Shown: in pieces, positions 30,901 to 38,467 of the stretch | How the letters are laid out: every line of letters starts with the position of its first letter | How positions within the stretch are numbered: position 1 is the first letter of the stretch | From: Hydnum rufescens UP504 | Lineage: Eukaryota > Basidiomycota > Agaricomycetes > Cantharellales > Hydnaceae | Reading direction: 5' to 3' | Assembly: GCA_014904985.1 (NCBI GenBank) | Contig: MU129279.1 | Span: 1 to 38,467, forward strand | Length of the DNA stretch: 38,467 bases | Translations under genes and position numbers: made by a program | The notes under the pieces: model-generated | What the model saw: the letters and a program-made list of their open reading frames with translations, nothing else | Database searches by the model: none | Told to the model about the DNA's origin: nothing

Positions 30901-31124
30901 CCAATTTGCTGAGCATGTGGAATGCTTGGAGCATGTGGTCACTGACCATGTGGAGCATTCTGGAGGCGAAATGAAAGGATATCTCCGGGTTTTGGAGATT
31001 AATTTGAGCATAGTCCAGTGGTTAAGGTGTTTTGTTGTTGGTTGATAATGGGGACAAGTGCATGGGATGGGATTTGATGCAGAAACAGCAGTCTGCATCC
31101 GTAATAGACGTTCTTGGTATCATT

Positions 31125-31540
31125 AGATGCGGATTTTTAACAGCTTTCTGGGCGTGGTGGTTCCGAGCAGATCCGGTGTAAACTGACAGAGAAATTCGTT
31201 TTTTACTGATGGGTGTTGATTCTGATAGTAATATTGTTCTGTAGAGCTCAGTTTTGATCTGTTCTTCGCGTGCTCAGTACTGTCAGATGCGGATTTTTTT
31301 ATATCTTTCTAGGCACGGTTGTTCCGAAAGGATTTAATGTGAACTGACAGAGAAATTCGTTTTTTACTGGAAATCCCGGATTTTGGTAGTAAAACTGGCC
31401 TGGAGAGTGCAGTTTTGGTCCATTCAACTTGTGTTTGGTACTGTTCGAAAGGTGTGAATCTTAGCTTTCTAAGCGTTATATGGGCGTACCTCTCCGATCA
31501 AAACTGACGGAGTTATAGAACGAATTCAATTTCTGTGCGT
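31125..31540 (+). repeat. Three diverged repeats of about 162 bp
   Basis: Starts at 31125, 31285 and about 31448 share the order: rGATGCGGATTTTT-like, GCTTTCTrGGCG-like, a GTTCCGA or TCTCCGA core, and CTGACrGAG. The spacing is regular (160-163) although the sequence has diverged, most in the third copy. No coding frame is shared. Confidence 0.65.
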
Positions 31541-32103
31541 AGCCGTAATTAATTTCGTAATTGGTCATGTGATCCTCCAATGGCTGGAAGTGGTGTGATT
31601 CCGCATTTTCTGATACTGGATGTTTTTATCTTCCACACCGCCGCCCTGGATTGTGAGCCCACTGCCAGAGGTGGTGGGCACTGATGGATGGCAGTGAGTT
31701 TTTTGGATGTAACAGAAGCAAATTATTTATTTCAATGGGCAATGACCAATGTGGTAACCCCAGGCAGCCCGGTAGCCCCAATAGTACCCTACCTAATATA
31801 TACTAATCCTCCTGGTCACTTTTCTTAATTTTGGGAGACCCATATTAGAGAAAATTAAGCAAATTAGACTGAGAAATCAGACATGGTGATTACCATCATT
31901 CTTGCATCCTTTTTCACAGTACCATACTGTATATGATGCCATCAATACTACAGTATGGGCTGCATTGTCTGCATTGTCTCAGCTCTCATGTTGTCTTGGC
32001 TCTTGCATTGTCTCAGCTCTTGTGTCATCTTAGACACTATTGTACACCTCACATTGTCTTAGCTATCATGCCAAAATCCCTGCATCTTTGTAATTCCCAC
32101 ATT
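31541..32103. other. Non-coding stretch before satellite
   Basis: No gene seen. It contains an inverted repeat (cttaatttt at about 31824, aaaattaag at about 31850) and degenerate starts of the satellite array from about 31960 (cattgtctcagctc motifs). Confidence 0.4.
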
Positions 32104-33101
32104 GTTGCAATCCCCATGTTGTCATAATCCCCACATTGTCATAATCCCCACGTTGTCATAATCCCCACATTGTCATAATCCCCACATTGTCATAATCCCC
32201 ACATTGTCATAATCCCCACATTGTCATAATCCCCACATTGTCAAATCCCCAACATTCGTCATAATTCCCCCACCATTGTCATTAATCCCCACATTGTCAA
32301 ATCCCAATTCATAATCCCCACTTGTCATATAATCCCACATTGTCATAATCCCACATTGTCATAAATCCCCACATTGTCATAATCCCCACATTGTCATAAT
32401 CCCCCACATTGTTCATAATCCCCACATTGTCATATCCCACATTGTCATAATCCCCCACATTGTCATAATCCCCACATTGTCATATATCCCCACATTGTCA
32501 TAATCCCACATTGTCATAATCCCACATTGTCATAATCCACATTGTCATAATCCCCCACATTGTCATAATCCCCACATTGTCATAATCCCCACATTGTCAT
32601 AATCCCCACATTGTCATAATCCCCACATTGTCATAATCCCCACATTTGTCATAATCCCCACATTGTCATAATCCCCACATTGTCATAATCCCCACATTGT
32701 CATAATCCCCACATTGTCATAATCCCCACATTGTCATAATCCCCACATTGTCATAATCCCCACATTGTCATAATCCCCACATTGTCATAATCCCCACATT
32801 GTCATAATCCCCTCATTGTCATAATCCCCACATTGTCATAATCCCCACATTGTCATAATCCCCACATTGTCATAATCCCCTCATTGTCATAATCCCCACA
32901 TTGTCATAATCCCCACATTGTCATAATCCCCACATTGTCATAATCCCCACATTGTCATAATCCCCTCATTGTCATAATCCCCACATTGTCATAATCCCCA
33001 CATTGTCATAATCCCCACATTGTCATAATCCCCACATTGTCATAATCCCCATGTCATCATAATCCCCATGTCATCGTAATCCTCACATCATTGTAATCCC
33101 T
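32104..33101 (+). repeat. 17-bp satellite, variant 1
   Basis: A tandem array of cataatccccacattgt, roughly 55 units. Units at 32230-32530 vary in length by one base, mostly in C runs. Units from about 32580 onward are nearly uniform, with occasional ctcatt variants. The last units grade into the variant found right of the insertion. Confidence 0.95.
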
Positions 33102-33106
33102 GCATC

Positions 33107-33738
33107 TGTCAGGATCAAATTGACATTTGCTTCCGCCTAAGGACTTACCCGTCAGAGTATCATTCTTCATTGACCCTATCATATGGCACCTACTTCCTCA
33201 AATGCTCTTGTCTCCTCTCTCCCTCCATTCACTACAGGGGTTATTGTCATCCTTGCCATTATTGGCATTTCTCTTATTATTATTGCCCTCGTTCTATCAG
33301 GCCTCGGCCAGCAGGCTATGGGCTCGGTAGTCAACCAGTGGCAGCATTGGCACCCTTGTCAGCACCTGTCGTTCCCTTGCTCCCCACGTGAGTCCATGGA
33401 GTTGCCAATCCAGACTCCCCCTCCTTGTCAGGATCAAATTGACATTTGCTTCCACCTAAGGACTTACCTGTCAGAGTATCATTCTTCATCGACTTTATCA
33501 TATGGCGCCTACTTCCTCAAATGCTCTTGTCTCCTCTCTCCCTCCATTCACTACGGGGGTTATTGTCATCCTTGCCATTATTGGCATTCTCTTATTATTA
33601 TTGCCCTTGTTCTATCAGGCCTCGCCCAGCGGGCTATGGACTGGGTAGTCAACCAGTGGCAGCATTGGCGCCCTTGTCAGCACCTGTCATTCCCTCGCTC
33701 CCCACGTGAGTCCATGGAGTTGCCAATCCAGACTCCCC
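33107..33738 (+). repeat. 319-bp tandem duplication
   Basis: Two copies begin TGTCAGGATCAAATTGACAT at 33107 and 33426. Each contains a frame MAPTSSNALVSSLPPFTTGV leading into a hydrophobic membrane-helix-like stretch. The copies differ by one T (ATTTCTC versus ATTCTC), which puts the downstream parts in different frames. The coding status is doubtful. Confidence 0.85.
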
Positions 33739-33935
33739 CTCCTCCTCCTCTACCCCAATCCCTGAATCCACATCACCTGTCCCAATCCGTACTCCATCCA
33801 CGTCATTACGGTCATTTGACACTTTGGACACCTTTGGAGTACCCAGGCGTACACTGCCTTGGAAGTACATACGCTAAGGGGGATACATATGGAAGTTGGG
33901 GCATAGCCATGTGGAGGTGCGCACAGGATTTGTAA
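33183..33935 (+). other. Possible membrane-anchor ORF inside LTR-like element
   Basis: From ATG 33183 the frame stays open for 250 codons across both 319-bp copies. Its start has about 20 polar residues and then a strong hydrophobic helix (VIVILAIIGISLIIIALVL). The frame after the helix looks unnatural (many His, Trp and Cys), while another frame is Ser/Thr/Pro-rich (TPIPESTSPVPIRTP). If a gene exists it is split by frameshifts. Confidence 0.25.
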
Positions 33936-34803
33936 CACGGCTGCGTCAGCTTAGTGAGGCTTAGTGATGGTGGCTGTGGAGGCTGACTGATGGGCTGTGA
34001 AGCTGGCATTCTAGGAGGATCCAGAAGGTTATGGAAGATGGCGGAAGGCTCTGGAAGGTTGGAGGCTGTGTGCAGGAAATAGTATTTATAGCCCTTCGCA
34101 GTTGGGGGATCACTAGTTTCGATCTCTCAGGATTCCCACTGCGATAGGTGCAAGACTTGTGTGTCCCTTGTTGTGTGGTGTATACTCAGGATTCCCACTG
34201 CGATAGCGTGTGGTTAATTAATCTCTTTCCTCTTTCTGTTTGTGGCTTCGACGGCAGTGTCGCCCTGACACTCCTCCTCCTCTACCCCCAGTCCCCGAAT
34301 CCACATCACCTGTCCCAATCCATACTCCATCCACATCATTACAGTCCTTTGACACTTTGGACACCTTTGGAGTACCCAGGCGTACACTGCCTTGGAAGTA
34401 CATACACTAAGGGGGATACATATGGAAGTTGGGGCATAGCCATGTGGAGGTGCGCACAGGATTTGTAACACGGCTGCGTCAGCTTAGTGAGGCTTAGTGA
34501 TGGTGGCTGTGGAGGCTGACTGATGGGCTGTGGAGCCAGCATTCTAGGAGGATCCGGAAGGTTATGGAAGACAGCGGAAGGCTCTGGAAGGTTGGAGGCT
34601 GTGTGCAGGAAATAGTATTTATAGCCCTTCACAGTTGGGGGATCACCAGTTTCGATCTCTCAGGATTCCCACTGCGATAGGTGCGAGACTTGTGTGTCCC
34701 TTGTTGTGTGGTGTATACTCAGGATTCCCACTGTGATAGCATGTGGTTAATTAATCTCTTTCCTCTTTCTGTTTGTGGCTTCGACGGCAGTGTCGCCCTG
34801 ACA
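33739..34803 (+). repeat. 532-bp tandem duplication
   Basis: Copies at 33739-34270 and 34271-34803 begin ctcctcctcctctacccc and both end CGCCCTGACA. Each holds a TATA-like tatttatag and two copies of caggattcccactg. The few differences suggest a recent event. Confidence 0.9.
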
Positions 34804-35900
34804 GCATCATTGTAATCCCTGCATCATTGTAATCCCTGCATCATTGTAATCCCTGCATCATCATAATCCCTGCATCATCATAATCCCTGCATTGTTGTAA
34901 TCCCTGCATCATCATAATCCCTGCATCATCATAATCCCTGCATCATCATAATCCCTGCATCATCATAATCCCTGCATCATCATAATCCCTGCATCATCAT
35001 AATCCCTGCATCATCATAATCCCTGCATCATCATAATCCCTGCATCATCATAATCCCTGCATCATCATAATCCCTGCATCATCATAATCCCTGCATCATC
35101 ATAATCCCTGCATCATCATAATCCCTGCATCATCATAATCCCTGCATCATCATAATCCCTGCATCATCATAATCCCTGCATCATCATAATCCCTGCATCA
35201 TCATAATCCCTGCATCATCATAATCCCTGCATCATCATAATCCCTGCATCATCATAATCCCTGCATCATCATAATCCCTGCATCATCATAATCCCTGCAT
35301 CATCATAATCCCTGCATCATCATAATCCCTGCATCATCATAATCCCTGCATCATCATAATCCCTGCATCATCATAATCCCTGCATCATCATAATCCCTGC
35401 ATCATCATAATCCCTGCATCATCATAATCCCTGCATCATCATAATCCCTGCATCATCATAATCCCTGCATCATCATAATCCCTGCATCATCATAATCCCT
35501 GCATCATCATAATCCCTGCATCATCATAATCCCTGCATCATCATAATCCCTGCATCATCATAATCCCTGCATCATCATAATCCCTGCATCATCATAATCC
35601 CTGCATCATCATAATCCCTGCATCATCATAATCCCTGCATCATCATAATCCCTGCATCATCATAATCCTGCATCATCATAATCCCTGCATCATCATAATC
35701 CCTGCATCATCATAATCCCTGCATCATCATAATCCCTGCATCATCATAATCCCTGCATTGTTGTAATCCCTGCATCATCATAATCCCTGCATCATCATAA
35801 TCCCTGCATCATCATAATCCCTGCATCATCATAATCCCTGCATCATCGTAATCCCTGCATTGTTGTAATCCCTGCATTGTTGTAATCCCTGCATCATCAT
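34804..35900 (+). repeat. 17-bp satellite, variant 2
   Basis: A tandem array of tgcatcatcataatccc, roughly 64 units, highly uniform from about 34930 to 35740. Variant units with cattgttgtaatccctg lie near both ends. It has the same length and the same CATAATCCC core as variant 1, so they are one family. Confidence 0.95.
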
Positions 35901-37647
35901 GATTTCCTCATTGCACATCATTCCCATTTCCTGTCAATATGACTTCTCATTTAGACTACCTTGTTTTGGAATATTATAATGCTTTTGATTGGAACTATTG
36001 CTGCATACAGACTTGGAAGAGTAATGAAAAGAAGGTAATGATGGACTTGTAAAAAAAAACTCATTGCAGAGATAAAGCATGTAGATACCGTCAGTTGGAC
36101 AAAAAAGGAATTATAGCCGGGGATGAAGCTTGCCAGTAAGACTCTAAGCTGAGGATATGTTTTCATGGGGCCAGGGTCTAAAAAATTGCCTGGCATGGCC
36201 CCATGAGACCTAATTTTGCAGGTGGGACCATGGGCCCATGCCAGCAGCTGAGTACATGTGGGGGCCATGTGTGCATAGGCCTATTAGACCCGCTTTCATA
36301 CCAAAAAAAGACTACCTAATTAGATACCGAAATAGGGCTGCCTAAGGTGCAACAGGAAGACATCCCAGGACTTCCATAGGCGGATGATGTCCATGGTACC
36401 CAAGCCCAGAAGGCCTTACCACCCTCAGTCATTATCATCCGGCCCGACACTTAGCATTCTTATAAACACTCGTCTTTATCGCCCTATCCTCCATCACAGT
36501 CTCCGTCTCCCAGTCTTAGCCCTCCTCGTTTGCATCACGCATAGTACGAAATTCATATGCCTCTTTGCGCTCTTCGATACATTCTTCGTCCGGTAATCCT
36601 TCTCCATTTCGTCAGAATGGCTCCCAGCCCAGAGGTGCACCTCATCGCCCTCGTATTCGGAATACGCTCAAGATTGTTTTGCCCCAGCCACTCATGCCTA
36701 CCAGTTTTCGTGACCATGCCGGATATGGAGGGGTCTCTTCTGTGAACCGACGAGATAGTCGAGACTCGGCGCACTCTGCGGACTCGTAGGCCGGGGCAGC
36801 CATCTCCCGTACATCATCAGAGGCCTATCTTACAGATGACCGTTTGTCTTCCGAATCACAGCATATGTTGCAGTATGCTTTTGGGAGATATTGACCCGTA
36901 TACTGTGTCGCCTGCTTTGGTGTGGTGCTTAGAAAACAGCAGTATTGTCCATTCAGGCATGTTGTACCAGTAACCTTTTGTTTCCTAGTTAGCTACAGAT
37001 TAAGCATGGTAGTCTTAATCCATCAATTGCAGAACCCTTAGACTGATCCAACATCCACTTCCAAACATGTTCTGAGTATTGACAAATGAGGAGACTTCGA
37101 CAGGTCTTACCAATCAATACGTACCACGTACTCTAGCTAACTGGTATGATGTTGTGGCGGATTTCAAAGCCAAAAAGAAGATTGTCGATGAGGGCGATCA
37201 GGGGCAAGTCATCCCATGGGCGCTCGGACAATGAATTAAGGGGGGAAAAGCGACAGACAATTCAGACCTACTGTACCGGAAACCCCGCTGCCAGCCTTTG
37301 AATCGTACCTTTTTGAGCGCTGGCTGAGACGATACCGATTCCCTTCAAATCCACCAGCCGCAGCCCCAAACAGAATCAGGAACAGTTCCTGATGGCCCCA
37401 CCCATTATCCATTCCCACTCTAAGCATTGTCGAGTCTTCACCAAGCTAATTGCAAGGAAAGTTCCTCATCGGGCTCCAGAAGCAGCACCCTCCCCATTTC
37501 AAGCGCCTTAATACGAGAGGGGGGGGGAACATTCAGGGCCCTCCACACGCTCAACTGAACTACCAGGTAGGGTCGAGCTCATGGTTGTCACCGCCGAAAA
37601 TATGGCAGCCCTCGCAGCGGGCCAATGCGCCGCTAGTCGGAAATAAG
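35901..37647. other. Unassigned region with one gene-like remnant
   Basis: At 36309-36350 there is a degenerate copy of the CTACCTAATTAG end motif seen at the palindrome ends. A TATA-like tataaac lies at 36461. From about 36547, after an acceptor-like GCATAG, a frame to 36789 reads Ser/Arg/Pro-rich sequence including RGAPHRPRIRNTLKIVLPQP. No family is recognised and there is no good start. The remainder to 37647 shows nothing I can support. Confidence 0.25.
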
Positions 37648-38150
37648 TCAGCGGTGAAATTTGGAAAGATGAATGGAGAGGTTAAGAGAATGAGCGAGAT
37701 TTGGTTGGAGTACGGGTCAATCTGTGAACAGGGAGCGACGAATGCTCAAGGCCTCCTGATTTGCCTCGAGGGCCTCTTCATCGCGGCCAAGTTTCAAAGA
37801 TGATCGGAGTGGTTGTTAAGAGAATCACCGAGATCTGAGCGGAATACTTCGAGGCGGTCTGCGGCTAGCAAGCGACGAATTCCCAAGGCCTCCTCATTTG
37901 CCTTGAGGGGCTCTTCATCAAGGCCAAATTTTGAAAGCTCAGCGCAGAGGTTGTTAAGAGAAACAGCGAGATCTGGGCGGAATACTTCGGGTTCATCTGT
38001 GGCTAGCGAGCGACGAATGCTCAAGGCCTCCTGACTTGGTCTGAGCGCCTCTTTATCACGGCCCAATCGAGAAAGACGAAGAGAGAGACTAACAAGAGCC
38101 GCAGAAAGATATGTTTTGTCCCCTCCAGCACAGTATGGTACCACTACCAT
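37648..38150 (-). pseudogene. Tetratricopeptide-repeat protein fragment, broken
   Basis: The minus-strand frame 38150-37794 holds TPR units of 42 residues. The pattern is EALSIRRSLATDEPEVFRPD, then LAVSLNNLCAELSKFG, repeated with changes. This is the kinesin-light-chain-like TPR type that is abundant at the C-termini of fungal NLR-like and other signalling proteins. After DSLNNHSDHL the frame stops. In the next frame the repeat resumes (KLGRDEEALEANQEALSIRR) but meets a TGA and then another stop near 37648. One frameshift and at least one nonsense codon show decay. The upstream part of the gene, if present, lies toward and beyond 38319. Confidence 0.65.
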
Positions 38151-38467
38151 AGTCTACCTCAAAGGCCTCACCCCAAAGACCCGGGTCGTGAAAATTCCTT
38201 GACAGATCATTGGTCTTTCCCGCCAGCATAGCCGAATCGAATTTGACCTCTCCGACATCATGCAGCTCGTTCAGGAGGTCCAGTGTCGCCGTAACTGTTT
38301 CACGAAGTTGACACATCACTGAATTGTTGATAGCCCCAAATCACTCACGGGTACATGTTCAGAACCTAACAGGGGTCTTGCTGAGACTGATGGGCCCGGA
38401 GATGTCATCGTCCCTATTCTGTCCACAGCGTTGGAGGCTGTTATCAATGTCACGATCTTTATAATCA
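38151..38467 (-). other. Upstream part of TPR locus, unresolved
   Basis: A minus-strand frame (38319-38089) includes TVTATLDLLNELHDVGEVKF and could be an exon before the TPR repeats. A GAG|GTAGAC donor-like site lies near 38158, but I could not find a matching acceptor in frame. Confidence 0.25.

Larger units (their letters stand above)
29991..31124. other. Retroelement leader or LTR-like sequence, no gene
   Basis: This lies upstream of the minus-strand gag and probably holds its leader and LTR, but the LTR ends could not be fixed. It includes two small tandem repeats described separately. I see no supported coding region. Confidence 0.35.
33107..34803 (+). mobile_element. LTR-like insertion in satellite with TSD
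   Basis: The insertion starts TGTCAGG and ends CCCTGACA, and is flanked by GCATC on both sides (33102-33106 and 34804-34808). Removing it with one GCATC restores a seamless 17-bp satellite unit. The TG...CA ends, inverted terminal bases, 5-bp duplication and internal TATA-like tatttatag (about 34083 and 34615) fit an LTR. No internal retrotransposon genes are seen, so a solo LTR or a small non-autonomous element is likely. It is enlarged by two tandem duplications (319 bp at 33107/33426 and 532 bp at 33739/34271). Confidence 0.7.

Noticed and set aside
32104..35900. CRISPR-like array
   Set aside because: Units are contiguous 17-mers with no unique spacers, in a eukaryotic context. It is satellite DNA.

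Overview
The window reads as basidiomycete (Agaricomycete-like) fungal chromosomal DNA, dominated by transposable elements and decaying genes. The kingdom call rests on short spliceosomal introns (about 45-116 nt, GTRNGT donors, CTAAY-type branch sites, YAG acceptors), on gene families I know from mushroom genomes, and on TATA boxes 58-62 bases before start codons. There are no rRNA or tRNA genes, no operons and no prokaryotic signals.

Layout. (1) 64-7514: a DNA transposon with inverted ends. It carries a 10-exon MULE-type transposase gene (6274-2009, minus), a 2-exon unknown gene (7343-6466, minus) and a small zinc-knuckle-like ORF (835-1335, plus). (2) 7515-15900: about 8.4 kb with no gene I can support apart from one weak small-secreted candidate. 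(3) 15965-18804: an 11-exon flavin-dependent halogenase-like gene with a C-terminal zinc ribbon and a Met/Lys/Gln tail. Its first seven exons carry six one-base indels, all in homopolymers. (4) 19265-19780: a weak 2-exon gene. (5) 20094-22850: two divergent P-loop GTPase genes of fungal type, both broken by in-frame stops; the second is truncated just after its P-loop. (6) 22859-24388: nested retrotransposon debris. A Ty1/copia 5' end (LTR, half-tRNA-iMet primer site, gag start) is cut by the 3' LTR of a minus-strand Ty3/gypsy-like element.

(7) 24389-29303: the most unusual object. It is a 4.9-kb palindrome-bordered element with 1.3-kb inverted arms. Its core and right arm carry ten same-orientation modules. 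Each looks like a complete spliceosomal intron (donor, internal perfect hairpin, TACTAAY branch site, YAG acceptor), and each is preceded by an exon-like segment ending in a second CACACCCGC/GCGGGTGTG hairpin. (8) 29304-29990: a broken gypsy gag on minus. (9) 30150-31540: several small tandem repeats. (10) 32104-35900: two 17-bp satellite arrays of one family, split by a 1.7-kb LTR-like insertion (TGTCAGG...CCCTGACA) with a GCATC duplication. (11) 35901-38467: mostly unassigned, ending in a broken tetratricopeptide-repeat gene on minus.

The only multi-gene unit that seems to work together is the 7.5-kb transposon. Its transposase keeps D, D, C-x2-H and E positions, and its reading frame stays open across nine predicted introns. 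All exon structures here were built by hand from splice motifs and frame, and need transcript support.
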